Origin: Cryobacterium sp.
GTDB lineage: Bacteria > Actinomycetota > Actinomycetes > Actinomycetales > Microbacteriaceae
Assembly: GCA_019638935.1 (NCBI GenBank)
Contig: JAHBSW010000021.1
Span: 1 to 40,055, forward strand
Length of the DNA stretch: 40,055 nt
Reading direction: 5' to 3'
The notes under the pieces were generated by a model. The model did not search any database. It was not told where the DNA came from and saw only the letters and a program-made list of their open reading frames with translations. Below are positions 24,887 to 32,244 of this stretch, in pieces; position 1 is the first letter of the stretch, and each line of letters begins with the position of its first letter. Both the position numbers and the translations under genes were made by a program.

Positions 24887-25693
24887 ATGGACGTCAAAGA
24901 CAAGGTCATCGTCGTCACCGGCGGCGGCAACGGTATGGGTCGCGAGGTGGTGCTCGGCCTCCTCGCGCGCGGCGCTCGCGTCGCCGCGGTCGACCTCAGC
25001 GAGGCGGGCCTCGCCGAGACCGCGGAGCTCGCGAAGGCTCCGGAGGGTCGCCTGACGACGCACGCACTCGACGTCACCGACCGCAAGGCGGTGCTCGCAT
25101 TCCCCGCCGCGGTCATCAAGATCCACGGCCAGGTGGACGGCCTCGTCAACGTGGCCGGCATCATCCAGAAGTTCGTGAAGATCGCGGAGCTCAGCTTCGA
25201 GGAGATCGAGCGCGTCATGAATGTCAACTTCTGGGGCGTCGTGAACATGACCAAGGCCTTCCTGCCGCACCTGCTCGAGCGGCCCGCGGCATCCGTCGTC
25301 AATGTGTCGAGCATGGGCGGATTCCTGCCCGTGCCCGGCCAGGCGACCTACGGGGCGAGCAAGGCCGCGGTGAAGCTCTTCACCGAGGCGCTCTACGCCG
25401 AGTCGCAGGGCACGAACCTCGCCGTCACGGTCGTCTTCCCCGGCGGCGTGGGCACGAACATCACGGCGAACTCGGGTGTCGACATCCCGAACCTGGGCGA
25501 TGTCGAGCAGGGCAAGGCGCGCAAGGTCGTGAGCCCCGCGGATGCCGGCCGCCAGATCATCGAGGGTCTCGAGAAGGGCTCGTACCGGGTGCTCATCGGC
25601 AGCGACGCGAAGGCGATGGACAAGCTGTCGCGCCTCATGCCGCGCCGCGCGACCGAGCTCATCGCGAAGCAGATGAAGTCGCTGCTGGGCTGA
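24887..25693 (+). CDS. SDR-family NAD(P)-dependent oxidoreductase
   Basis: 268-residue classical short-chain dehydrogenase/reductase. The cofactor motif TGGGNGMG is at residues 11-18, NVAG follows the fourth strand, the catalytic Ser is in NVSSMGG, and the YxxxK pair is in TYGASKAAVK. Asp in VAAVDLSE after strand two suggests NAD(H) preference. The PGGVGTNI segment after strand six is standard. Start ATG 24887 has a GAGGAG ribosome site. It lies 18 bases after tetR and is probably co-transcribed. Substrate unknown; it may act on whatever the neighbouring transport system handles. Confidence 0.88.
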   Translation: MDVKDKVIVVTGGGNGMGREVVLGLLARGARVAAVDLSEAGLAETAELAKAPEGRLTTHALDVTDRKAVLAFPAAVIKIHGQVDGLVNVAGIIQKFVKIAELSFEEIERVMNVNFWGVVNMTKAFLPHLLERPAASVVNVSSMGGFLPVPGQATYGASKAAVKLFTEALYAESQGTNLAVTVVFPGGVGTNITANSGVDIPNLGDVEQGKARKVVSPADAGRQIIEGLEKGSYRVLIGSDAKAMDKLSRLMPRRATELIAKQMKSLLG

Positions 25694-25721
25694 TGCCTGT
25701 GCCGACTCTGAGGATGCTGCG

Positions 25722-25829
25722 GTGAGGGCTCTCGGGGTCGCCCTGCTCGTTGTTGTGCTGGTCGTCGTTGTCGTGATCGTTCGGCTTCGCCGGCTGTGTC
25801 ACGTGCGGACGACGCGCGCCGACGAGTGA
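25722..25829 (+). CDS. Possible 35-residue single-helix membrane peptide
   Basis: Short frame from GTG 25722, 28 bases after the SDR stop, with a GAGG ribosome-like site 7 bases upstream. Residues 5-20 are a run of Val/Leu (GVALLVVVLVVVV) flanked by an Arg-rich C-terminal half (RLRRLCHVRTTRADE), which would give one transmembrane helix with a cytoplasmic tail. No family is recognised. GC-rich DNA makes such frames by chance, so this is tentative. Confidence 0.35.
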   Translation: MRALGVALLVVVLVVVVVIVRLRRLCHVRTTRADE

Positions 25830-25877
25830 TGCTCTGGTGTTTTCCCGAAGCGGATGCGCTGAGCAGGGGAGGCGTCG

Positions 25878-26060
25878 TCAGCCGCTTTTGCGGCGGAACT
25901 CGCGTCGGGTTCGCGCACCCTTGGTGGCGTGCACGGCGGAGTCTCCGTCGAGGTGTGTCTCACCTTTGCGCTGCTGCGCGTTCTTCTTCTCGAGCGCTTC
26001 CTTGAACTTGCGCTTCATCTCCTCCGCAGCGGAGGACTGTGCTGATTCGTCGCTGCTCAT
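25878..26060 (-). CDS. DUF5302 family small protein
   Basis: 60-residue charged cytoplasmic protein. The pattern is an acidic/Ser N-terminus, then EEMKRKFKEALEKKNAQQRKG, HLDGDSAVH and a basic end TRREFRRKSG. This matches the actinobacterial DUF5302 family in length and in its conserved ends. Function is unknown. It stands alone on the minus strand between the SDR region and the DHFR-like gene. Confidence 0.75.
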   Translation of the reverse strand: MSSDESAQSSAAEEMKRKFKEALEKKNAQQRKGETHLDGDSAVHATKGARTRREFRRKSG

Positions 26061-26140
26061 GCACCCAGCCTAGGCGGTGTCTCCCCTGTGAACGGTTGTG
26101 GTCACCTCTAGCCGGTGTGCGGTTGCGCGTGCGAGTATTG

Positions 26141-26224
26141 CCTCCTCACTGAGGAGGACGCATGAAGTATCTGATCTCGTTTCCGCAGGAGCTGCGCGAG
26201 TTCATGTACGACCCGATCTCGTAG
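26141..26224 (+). other. SD-sequestering hairpin and 20-codon frame upstream of the DHFR-like gene
   Basis: CCTCCTC-ACT-GAGGAGG (26141-26157) is a 7-bp hairpin that buries a strong ribosome site. The site is followed at 26162 by ATG and a 20-codon frame beginning MKYLISFP and ending at 26224. The start resembles those of YciI-like proteins. It is either a remnant of such a gene or a short leader peptide. Confidence 0.4.
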
Positions 26225-26241
26225 GGATGCAGGAGAGGCTC

Positions 26242-26835
26242 ATGGCCGGTCGCTTCGTCTATTGGATGAACGTGTCGCTCGACCTGTTCATCGGGCGCGA
26301 CGCCGCCGAGGACGGCGGCGGTGACTGGATGCGTATCGGGGAGGCACTGCATCGCGAGTTCAATCGCCGGGCTCGCGACTTCTCGCTGGATGTCTCGGGG
26401 CGCGTTGTATACGAGATCATGGAGGAGTACTGGCCGACGATCCTCACCGACGACGAGCAGTCTGATGTCATGCGCGAGTACGCCGAGATCTGGGTGTCAA
26501 CGCCGAAGGTGCTGGTCTCCCGCACTCGCGCCGCATCGAGCGCCGACTACAACACGCGTGTGATCGGTGGCGATGACCTTGTGGAGCAGTTGGCGGCCTT
26601 GAAGGCGTCGACGGATGGCGACATTGGGGTCGGCGGCGCGAACGTGGCCACCCAGCTGCTGAAGGCGGGCCTGCTCGACGAGGTGCTGCTCTTCATCCAC
26701 CCGGTGATTTTGGGCGGAGGTCGGCCACTCTTCGATGAGGGTGTCGGAACGGTCGAACTCGACCTGATCGAGAACACCACCTATGACGACGGAGTGGTGC
26801 TGCACCGCTATGCGGTGCGCCGACTGACGGGGTGA
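26242..26835 (+). CDS. Dihydrofolate reductase family protein (RibD C-terminal type)
   Basis: 197-residue protein of the DHFR/RibD-C fold found in many actinobacteria. The N-terminal strand with FVYWMNVSLDLFIGRD corresponds to the substrate/cofactor-binding start of the fold. VSGRVVYEIMEEYWP is the usual GRxTYE-like segment. GDIGVGGANVATQLLKAGLLDEVLLFIHPVILGGGRPLF is the NADPH-binding and closing region (shown here in pieces: DIGVGGANVA and HPVILGGGRPLF). ATG 26242 is chosen because GGAGAGG lies just upstream. ATG 26227 is the alternative. These proteins are generally not the essential DHFR; substrate unknown. Confidence 0.8.
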   Translation: MAGRFVYWMNVSLDLFIGRDAAEDGGGDWMRIGEALHREFNRRARDFSLDVSGRVVYEIMEEYWPTILTDDEQSDVMREYAEIWVSTPKVLVSRTRAASSADYNTRVIGGDDLVEQLAALKASTDGDIGVGGANVATQLLKAGLLDEVLLFIHPVILGGGRPLFDEGVGTVELDLIENTTYDDGVVLHRYAVRRLTG

Positions 26836-26929
26836 ATCTCGCGATCAGTTGCTCCGACAGTATGATCGTGCAGCGCTGACTAGCCGAATTGCAACGCAGA
26901 TGACGTTGCTATTGGTTTGACCTGTGTTG

Positions 26930-27484
26930 CTACTCGCACGCTATTCCGTCGCGGTCACGGTCGAGGTGTGTAGCGTACCCTGGCTGGCCTTGATAGATCG
27001 GCGTCACGCCCGCATTTCGTGCCTCAGTGCAGTTCTTGTAGTAGACGCTTTTCGGCGCCATCGGTGCTGCGATCGGCGCCGGTCGCTGAGTAGCAGCTTC
27101 AAGCTCTTCGATTCGCTGGGTGGTGATCTCAAGATCGGCTTTCGCGGCTTGAAGATCCTTACTCAGCGAAGTGATTGTCGCTGTCTTGGTGGAGCTTGAA
27201 GTTTCGAGGCTCTTGTTCGTCTTTTCAAGCTTCTCGTTTGACTTCGTCAGCTCATCGACCTTCGCAGAGAGGTGGGTGTTCTGATCTTCAACGGTCGACA
27301 GCTGGGACTTGAGACTGTCGATCTCTGCCTTTGCGCTGCCATTGGCAGAACTCGCTCCCATCCCAATACCGATCACGAGAGTTGCGCCACCGACAATTGC
27401 GGCGACCTTGCGGGACGTTGGCTTAGCGAAGAACCCGCGCAGAGCGCTCGGCCTGAAAGATAGAACCTTTTCATCTGGAGACAT
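26930..27484 (-). CDS. Membrane-anchored coiled-coil protein with excalibur domain
   Basis: 184-residue protein. One transmembrane helix lies at about residues 27-47 (VAAIVGGATLVIGIGMGASS). A long coiled coil (about 53-130) follows, with heptads such as IDSLKSQLSTVEDQ and VDELTKSNEKLEK. After a Pro/Ala linker comes a C-terminal excalibur domain with YYKNCTEARNAG and the calcium-binding loop DRDRDGIACE. The coiled coil and excalibur domain would be outside the cell. Base composition is clearly less GC-rich than in neighbouring genes, which suggests more recent arrival. It reads in the same direction as the tRNA cluster upstream. Role unknown; the excalibur domain suggests a cell-surface function. 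Confidence 0.82.
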   Translation of the reverse strand: MSPDEKVLSFRPSALRGFFAKPTSRKVAAIVGGATLVIGIGMGASSANGSAKAEIDSLKSQLSTVEDQNTHLSAKVDELTKSNEKLEKTNKSLETSSSTKTATITSLSKDLQAAKADLEITTQRIEELEAATQRPAPIAAPMAPKSVYYKNCTEARNAGVTPIYQGQPGYATHLDRDRDGIACE

Positions 27485-27608
27485 GTCGAACCATTACCTC
27501 AGTCCCTCGTACCATCGCGTCTACCCTAAGAAGCGCAGTGAGGGTTCTCTGCCCCCAGTTTTGGGCCGAAAAGAAGGGGGAGTGCGGTGCTTCCCCACGA
27601 GGTTCTAG

Positions 27609-27684
27609 TGGTGGCTCCGACCGGCGTCGATCCGGTGACCTTTCGATTTTCAGTCGAACGCTCTACCAACTGAGCTACAGAGCC
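27609..27684 (-). tRNA. tRNA-Phe (GAA)
   Basis: Complete cloverleaf on the minus strand. The acceptor GGCTCTG pairs with CGGAGCC (allowing wobble), the D-arm is GCTCAGTTGGTAGAGC, the anticodon loop is CTGAAAA with anticodon GAA, and the T-arm is CCGGATCGACGCCGG. Discriminator A and CCA are encoded. Confidence 0.95.
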
Positions 27685-27739
27685 GTGTCTTCCCAGGGGA
27701 AGATTAAGAAACAGCCACTGGCGAGAGTGGCTGGTTCCG

Positions 27740-27813
27740 CGACCCTGACCGGACTTGAACCGGCGACCTCCGCCGTGACAGGGCGGCGCGCTAACCAACT
27801 GCGCTACAGGGCC
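27740..27813 (-). tRNA. tRNA-Asp (GTC)
   Basis: Complete cloverleaf on the minus strand. The acceptor GGCCCTG pairs with CAGGGTC, the D-arm is GCGCAGTTGGTTAGCGC, the anticodon loop is CTGTCAC with anticodon GTC, and the T-loop is TTCAAGT. The discriminator is G, as for Asp. CCA is not encoded. Confidence 0.95.
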
Positions 27814-27842
27814 AAGCTATTCAATTTTAGTGTCTCACCGTG

Positions 27843-27918
27843 TGGTGACCCCAACGGGATTCGAACCCGTGCTGCCGCCGTGAAAGGGCGGTGTCCTAGG
27901 CCACTAAACGATGGGGCC
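27843..27918 (-). tRNA. tRNA-Glu (TTC)
   Basis: Complete cloverleaf on the minus strand. The acceptor GGCCCCA pairs with TGGGGTC, the anticodon loop is CTTTCAC with anticodon TTC, and the T-arm is ACGGGTTCGAATCCCGT. CCA is encoded. It is first in the Glu-Asp-Phe transcript. Confidence 0.95.
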
Positions 27919-28119
27919 GGGAAGCTGCGGACCATCTCAACTACCGACGACCCAGCATAACTGCGCGCCCCCAAATTCACAAACGCGTGCGGGACCGGCT
28001 TCCCGGTCATCCTGAATCGCCGTGCGGTGACAAATACGACGGATGCGTCCGCCCGGCCGCTAGGGTCAAAACGACACCGTGGGCGCAAATGCTGGCCGAT
28101 TCGGCGAGCGCTTGTTAGT

Positions 28120-28152
28120 GTGACAGATGTTAACAGTGTTACTGACGTGACT
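28120..28152. promoter_or_regulatory. Four 9-bp-spaced GTKAC direct repeats upstream of the M23 peptidase gene
   Basis: GTGACA, GTTAAC, GTTACT and GTGACT begin at 28120, 28129, 28138 and 28147, an exact 9-bp period. The last touches a possible -35 (TTGAGG, 28152). Nine-base direct repeats with a GT(C/T)ACA core are the kind of site bound by the response regulator MtrA in mycobacteria and corynebacteria, where it controls cell-wall hydrolase genes. The assignment to MtrA is inference. Confidence 0.55.
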
Positions 28153-28180
28153 TGAGGTCCGTCCGCAGGGTGCACACAAT
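28152..28180 (+). promoter_or_regulatory. Candidate promoter of the M23 peptidase gene
   Basis: TTGAGG (28152-28157) and CACAAT (28175-28180) are spaced 17 bases apart, just downstream of the GTKAC array and upstream of ATG 28205. Confidence 0.35.
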
Positions 28181-28204
28181 CGCAACACAGGGGGACCGAG
28201 GGCC

Positions 28205-29428
28205 ATGAGCGCGCAGATCACGCAGCTTGTCGCAGCACGACCGCGTCCCCACCGCATACCGTTCGTGTGGGCGATGGCGGCGATCGCCTCCCTCGTGGTG
28301 ACCGTCGGTGTGGCGGCGATGTCTCCGACGGCGGCGTACGCCGACGACTACCCGAGCTGGTCCGAGGTGCTCGCGGCGCGCAGCAACGAGGCGAAGGCCA
28401 AGGCCGAGGTTGCGCGCATCCAGAAGATCATCAACGACATGCAGATTCGTGTCGAAGAGACCCAGGCGCTCGCCGAGGAGAAGGCCGACATCTACTTCAA
28501 GGCCGAGCGGGCGTTCGACGCCGCCGACCTCCGCGCCCAGGAGCTCCAGCGTCAGGCCGACGCGGCGAACGAGCGCGCGGCCGAGTCGCGCAAGCAGGCG
28601 GGTCAGCTCGCGGCATCCCTCGCCCGCACCGGGGGGCGCGACCTCACCGCCACCCTCCTCTTCAACGGCGACAACGCGACCGACTTGCTCGCGACACTGG
28701 GCATGTCCGCGAAGCTCGCGCAGCAGTCGCAGAGCCTCTACGACAAGGCCCTGCAGGACCAGAACACGGCGCAGTCACTCACCGACCAGGCCAACGTGGC
28801 GAAGGCGGCGCTCGAGGAACTCGCCCTGATCGCCGAGGCGGCAATGCAGGAGGCCCAGCAGGCCGCGGACGAGGCCGCCGCTGCCCTTGCCGCTCAGCAG
28901 GACAACATCGCCAGGCTGCAGGCGCAGCTCGCATCGCTGACCTCCGACCGCATCCACACCGAAGCCGAGTACATCAAGGGCGTGCAGGAGAAGTGGGGTG
29001 CCGGTGCTGGCGGCGAGGTCAGCGATCAGGGTTGGGCTCGTCCGGCTGGGGGCAACATCTCCAGCAACTTCGGCCCGCGCGCATGCAACGGATGCTCGAC
29101 CTACCACCTCGGGGTCGACCTGGCACCCGGCTGCAACGCCCCGATCTACGCCGCCGCCCCCGGAACCGTCATCTACGCCGGCTGGTTCAGCGGCTACGGC
29201 AACCACATCAAGGTGGACCACGGCAACGGCGTCGTGACCTCGTACTCGCACATCCGGGACGGCGGAATTCTCGTGGGCAACGGGCAGCACGTCGCGCCGG
29301 GCCAGAACATCGCGCTCGTCGGCAACACGGGTCAGTCCTTCGGCTGCCACCTGCACTTCGAGGTGCGACTGAACGGTTCGGCCGTCGACCCGGTTCCGTA
29401 CCTGCGGGCGCGCGGGGTCAACATCTAG
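28205..29428 (+). CDS. Secreted coiled-coil M23 (LytM) peptidoglycan endopeptidase
   Basis: 407-residue exported protein. The N-terminal signal sequence has its hydrophobic core at residues 20-40 and a likely cut after TAAYA (residue 46). A long coiled coil (about 50-265, with segments like EVARIQKIINDMQIRVEET) is followed by a C-terminal M23 domain. Zinc and catalytic residues are His301 and Asp305 in YHLGVDLAPG, and His382 and His384 in GCHLHFEV. The arrangement resembles EnvC/RipA-type division or growth hydrolases, which cut cross-links in peptidoglycan. All four M23 residues are present, so it should be active rather than a pseudo-activator. The GTKAC array upstream suggests regulation tied to cell-wall growth. 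Confidence 0.9.
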   Translation: MSAQITQLVAARPRPHRIPFVWAMAAIASLVVTVGVAAMSPTAAYADDYPSWSEVLAARSNEAKAKAEVARIQKIINDMQIRVEETQALAEEKADIYFKAERAFDAADLRAQELQRQADAANERAAESRKQAGQLAASLARTGGRDLTATLLFNGDNATDLLATLGMSAKLAQQSQSLYDKALQDQNTAQSLTDQANVAKAALEELALIAEAAMQEAQQAADEAAAALAAQQDNIARLQAQLASLTSDRIHTEAEYIKGVQEKWGAGAGGEVSDQGWARPAGGNISSNFGPRACNGCSTYHLGVDLAPGCNAPIYAAAPGTVIYAGWFSGYGNHIKVDHGNGVVTSYSHIRDGGILVGNGQHVAPGQNIALVGNTGQSFGCHLHFEVRLNGSAVDPVPYLRARGVNI

Positions 29429-29437
29429 CAGTGCTTG

Positions 29438-29563
29438 TTGGTTGAGGAGGCCGAAGGCCGTCTCGAAACCGGCGTTGCAGACTGGATCTCAATACGCGCT
29501 GCGCGCTACTCGATCAGCAGATGCTCCGGTGCTCGAGTAGGCGCGAAGCGCCGTATCGAGACC
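29438..29563. repeat. Palindromic repeat cluster, three copies
   Basis: Three copies lie between the convergent M23 and ppa genes: forward 29439-29471 (GGTTGAGGAGGCC ... GTCTCGAAACC), inverted 29486-29516 (CTCAATACGCGC ... CGCTACTCGATCAGC), and forward 29527-29562 (GGTGCTCGAGTAGGCGC ... CGTATCGAGACC). Confidence 0.75.
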
Positions 29564-29576
29564 GAACGAACGAGGC

Positions 29577-30068
29577 TCAGTGACCCTCGTCAGCCAGCTT
29601 CTTGATGCCGGCCTCGATGATGGCGACAGCCTCGGCGGCGTCACCCCAGCCCTCGGTCTTGACCCACTTGCCGGGCTCGAGGTCCTTGTAGTGCTCGAAG
29701 AAGTGGGCGATCTCGTTGCGCTTGAACTCGTCGAGGTCGCCGATGTCCTGCAGGTGGTCCCAGCGGGGGTCCTTGCCGGGAACGGCGATGACCTTGGCGT
29801 CGGAGCCGCCGTCATCCGTCATGTTGAACACGCCGATCGGTCGAACCTTGAGGCCGACGCCGGGGAAGAGCGGGTAGGTGGTAAGCACGAGCACATCGAC
29901 GGGGTCGCCGTCGAGGCCGAGGGTGTTCTCGAAGAAGCCGTAGTCGGTGGGGTACTCGAATGACGTGTAGAGCACGCGGTCGAGGTAGACGCGTCCGGTC
30001 TCGTGGTCGACTTCGTACTTATTACGACTGCCTTGGGGTATTTCGATGACGGCGTCGTACACGGGCAT
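29577..30068 (-). CDS. ppa: Inorganic pyrophosphatase
   Basis: Family I soluble pyrophosphatase, 163 residues, hydrolysing pyrophosphate to phosphate and pulling biosynthetic reactions forward. The family signature is [10 protein letters not shown] near residue 53. The metal and substrate segments [14 protein letters not shown] near the N-terminus, [17 protein letters not shown] and [16 protein letters not shown] are all present. ATG 30068 has an AAAGGA ribosome site. It is divergent from tilS across a 42-bp gap with a symmetric -10. Confidence 0.95.
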   Translation of the reverse strand: MPVYDAVIEIPQGSRNKYEVDHETGRVYLDRVLYTSFEYPTDYGFFENTLGLDGDPVDVLVLTTYPLFPGVGLKVRPIGVFNMTDDGGSDAKVIAVPGKDPRWDHLQDIGDLDEFKRNEIAHFFEHYKDLEPGKWVKTEGWGDAAEAVAIIEAGIKKLADEGH

Positions 30069-30098
30069 GAGGGTGTCCTTTCGGGGCGAGTGCTGGAA

Positions 30099-30106
30099 TA
30101 ACGTTA
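30099..30106. promoter_or_regulatory. Symmetric -10 element shared by ppa and tilS
   Basis: TAACGTTA is a perfect palindrome, so a TAnnnT hexamer (TAACGT) reads out on both strands. On the plus strand the start of transcription would be the A of the tilS ATG (7 bases on). On the minus strand a leader of about 26 bases would carry the ppa ribosome site. Confidence 0.45.
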
Positions 30107-30110
30107 CTGG

Positions 30111-31163
30111 ATGACCACTCGCCCCAGGCTGACCCCCGCGATCGCCGATGTTCGGCGCGCGGTGCGTGAGGCGCTGGTGGCGCTGCCAGGCCTTGGCGCG
30201 GGCTCGCTAGTGCTCGTCGCCTTCAGCGGTGGCACCGACTCCCTCGCGTTAGCGGCGGCTACCGCGTTCGAGGCGCCGCGTGCCGGATTGCGCGCGGGCG
30301 TGGCCGTCATCGACCATCAGTTGCAGGAGGGGTCGACGGATGTCGCGACTGCTGCCGCCGATCAAGCCCGCGGCCTCGGGCTCGATCCCGTGATCGTGCG
30401 TCAGGTCAGCGTCGGCTCGGAGGGCGGCCCGGAGGCCGCCGCCCGTACAGCTCGATACGGGGCGCTCGCGGCGGTGGCGTCCGAGCTGGGTGCGAGCGTG
30501 ATTCTTCTCGCCCACACGCTTGACGATCAGGCCGAGACAGTGCTGCTGGGTCTCGCCCGCGGCAGTGGGGCGACGAGCCTGCAGGGGATGGCCGAGCACA
30601 CCGCTGGTGGCGCCGGGTCGGGTGCGCTGCTGCTGCGACCGCTGCTGGGCATCCGTCGGTCGACGACCGAGCAGTTCTGCACGGATTCGGGACTCGAGCC
30701 GTGGCACGACCCGCACAACGACGACGAGGCTTTCACGCGGGTGCGCATCCGCAGGTCGTTGCTGCCCGCTCTGGAGAGGGAGCTCGGGCCGGGCGTCGCC
30801 GAGGCGCTCGCGCGCACCGCCGAGCAGCTGAGAGAAGACACCGAGGCCCTCGACCACTTCGCCGAGGAGCAGGTCGAGGAGCTGGCGGAGCACGCCGAGG
30901 CGGGCCTGTCGCTCAGCGTGCCGGGGCTGGCGGCGAACCCGGCGGCGCTGCGGCAGCGCATCATCCGGCTCGCCGTGCTCGCGGAGTTCGGGGTCTCGCT
31001 CAGCCGCACCCATACGCTCGCGATCGCGGCGCTCGTTACTGACTGGCGGGGGCAGGGGCCGATCGATGTGCCGGGCGTTAGAGTGGGTCGCGAGGGCACG
31101 CGACTGGCCTTTCGGGCAACGGATGTCGGTTCCCGTGACACGAGAAGCGCCGACGCAGAGTAG
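30111..31163 (+). CDS. tilS: tRNA(Ile)-lysidine synthase
   Basis: ATP-dependent ligase that attaches lysine to C34 of tRNA-Ile (CAU), changing its codon from AUG to AUA. It has 350 residues, the usual actinobacterial length. The PP-loop SGGTDS is at residues 39-44, [11 protein letters not shown] follows, then the [20 protein letters not shown] segment and the [15 protein letters not shown] motif. [19 protein letters not shown] is also typical. It is essential and linked to hpt downstream. There is no ribosome site; the message is probably leaderless from the shared -10. Confidence 0.95.
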   Translation: MTTRPRLTPAIADVRRAVREALVALPGLGAGSLVLVAFSGGTDSLALAAATAFEAPRAGLRAGVAVIDHQLQEGSTDVATAAADQARGLGLDPVIVRQVSVGSEGGPEAAARTARYGALAAVASELGASVILLAHTLDDQAETVLLGLARGSGATSLQGMAEHTAGGAGSGALLLRPLLGIRRSTTEQFCTDSGLEPWHDPHNDDEAFTRVRIRRSLLPALERELGPGVAEALARTAEQLREDTEALDHFAEEQVEELAEHAEAGLSLSVPGLAANPAALRQRIIRLAVLAEFGVSLSRTHTLAIAALVTDWRGQGPIDVPGVRVGREGTRLAFRATDVGSRDTRSADAE

Positions 31164-31196
31164 CGCTGCCGCCGAGATGTGAAGGGCTCCCACCAC

Positions 31197-31748
31197 ATGC
31201 AACTGGACGAAGTCGCCGACGACACCACCGAGGTTCTGCTCACTCAGGAGCAGATCCGCGAGAAGCTGGCGGAGCTGGCGCGCCAGATCGAGCAGGACTA
31301 CGCGGGCGAGAAGCTGCTGCTGGTCGGCGTGCTCAAGGGCGCGGTGATGGTGATGGCCGATCTCGCGCGCGAGCTGCGGATGCACGTGGAGATGGACTGG
31401 ATGGCGGTGTCGTCCTACGGGTCGGGCACGCAGTCATCCGGTGTCGTGCGCATCTTGAAGGACCTCGACACCGACATCGTCGATCGCAGGGTGCTCATCG
31501 TTGAGGACATCATCGACTCGGGGCTGACCCTGTCGTGGCTGCGCGAGAACCTGGTCAGTCGAGGCGCGAAGTCGGTGGAGATCGTGGCGCTGCTGCGCAA
31601 GCCGGACGCCGCGAAGGTCGACGTGGACGTGCGCTACGTGGGCTTCGAGATCCCGAACAAGTTCGTCGTCGGCTACGGCCTCGACTACGCGGAGAAGTAC
31701 CGCAACCTGCGCGGCGTGGCGGTGCTGGCCCCGCACGTCTACGAATAG
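31197..31748 (+). CDS. hpt: Hypoxanthine phosphoribosyltransferase
   Basis: Purine salvage enzyme that makes IMP or GMP from hypoxanthine or guanine and PRPP. It has 183 residues. The PRPP motif [14 protein letters not shown] is at about residues 97-110, the [11 protein letters not shown] loop carries the flexible active-site segment, and [19 protein letters not shown] closes the purine site. ATG 31197 has GAAGGG about 10 bases upstream. The gene follows tilS as in most actinobacteria. Normally ftsH would come next; here 3.2 kb of other DNA intervenes. Confidence 0.95.
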   Translation: MQLDEVADDTTEVLLTQEQIREKLAELARQIEQDYAGEKLLLVGVLKGAVMVMADLARELRMHVEMDWMAVSSYGSGTQSSGVVRILKDLDTDIVDRRVLIVEDIIDSGLTLSWLRENLVSRGAKSVEIVALLRKPDAAKVDVDVRYVGFEIPNKFVVGYGLDYAEKYRNLRGVAVLAPHVYE

Positions 31749-31779
31749 CGGTGCTTGCTGGTTGCTTGCGCAGAACCTG

Positions 31780-31818
31780 CTGGTTGAGGAGCGCGCAAAG
31801 CGCGCGTCTCGAAACCAG
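31780..31818. repeat. Palindromic repeat, well-preserved copy after hpt
   Basis: 39-bp hairpin: CTGGTTGAGGAGCGCGC, AAA centre, GCGCGCGTCTCGAAACCAG. It is one of the cleanest copies and defines the TTGAGGAG/CGTCTCGAA subtype. An inverted fragment (GCTGCTCAACCAC) lies at about 31827-31839. Confidence 0.8.
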
Positions 31819-31921
31819 ACAACGCGCTGCTCAACCACTAACGTGGCACTCATAACACGTGTTGATAACACCGGCAGCGTCTGAGGTTGATGATCTAATC
31901 TTCATGTCGAAGGGAAGAACA

Positions 31922-32119
31922 ATGGGCACAGTTTTCTATCCCACCCGCGAAGAACTCGTTGAACAGCGCGAGGAGATTCTTGCGGCCGCGGGTCTCACCG
32001 AGCCTGAGTTACGCGCCAAGGCAGATGCTGGCCTGCTTTCCGGTGGCGAGTACGACGCGCTTTCGGAACTTGACGTTATCGCATACCTCCTAGATGAGGC
32101 TGTAAGCGAAACCGTCTGA
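31922..32119 (+). CDS. Small acidic protein, partner of the downstream unknown gene
   Basis: 65-residue acidic protein beginning MGTVFYPTREEL, with a helical middle (AAAGLTEPELRAKADAG) and ending in DVIAYLLDEAVSETV. ATG 31922 follows GAAGGGA by 6 bases. Other in-frame starts upstream (31859, 31904) lack such a site. I recognise no named domain. The DNA is visibly lower in GC than hpt and ftsH. The gene sits directly upstream of a second unknown gene reading the same way. A small acidic protein before a larger basic one is the layout of many toxin-antitoxin pairs, but that role is only a guess. Confidence 0.7.
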   Translation: MGTVFYPTREELVEQREEILAAAGLTEPELRAKADAGLLSGGEYDALSELDVIAYLLDEAVSETV

Positions 32120-32125
32120 GGAGCG

Positions 32126-32244
32126 ATGCTCTTTCGCAGAAGGCGTCGAGTTTCGCCCGGGAGATCGGGACAGTTCTTTCCGCTTGTCTTTCGAACGCTC
32201 CAAGTATCGACGCGAAGGGTTCGATAGATCGGAAGGGCGCTTTC
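32126..32244 (+). other. Coding-like 5' extension of the downstream unknown gene, lacking a start codon
   Basis: The frame of the next gene stays open through this whole stretch and reads like protein (ALSQKASSFAREIGTVLSA and more). It contains no ATG, GTG or TTG in frame. An ATG at 32126 with a good GAGGAGC ribosome site is one base out of frame: it reads ATGCT where ATGGCT would fuse directly to this frame. A one-base loss at the start codon would explain the arrangement. Confidence 0.5.

Noticed and set aside
26098-26241. Longer start for the DHFR-like protein
   Set aside because: The extra residues do not fit the fold, and GGAGAGG directly precedes ATG 26242.
27538-27960. 140-codon open frame on the plus strand
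   Set aside because: It covers the three tRNA genes in antisense; its Gly-Leu-Glu-Pro-Ala type phrases are typical reverse readings of tRNA T-arms.
28005-28119. CRISPR-like or other array upstream of the M23 gene
   Set aside because: Only the 9-bp GTKAC repeats are periodic; there are no repeat-spacer units of CRISPR size anywhere in the window.
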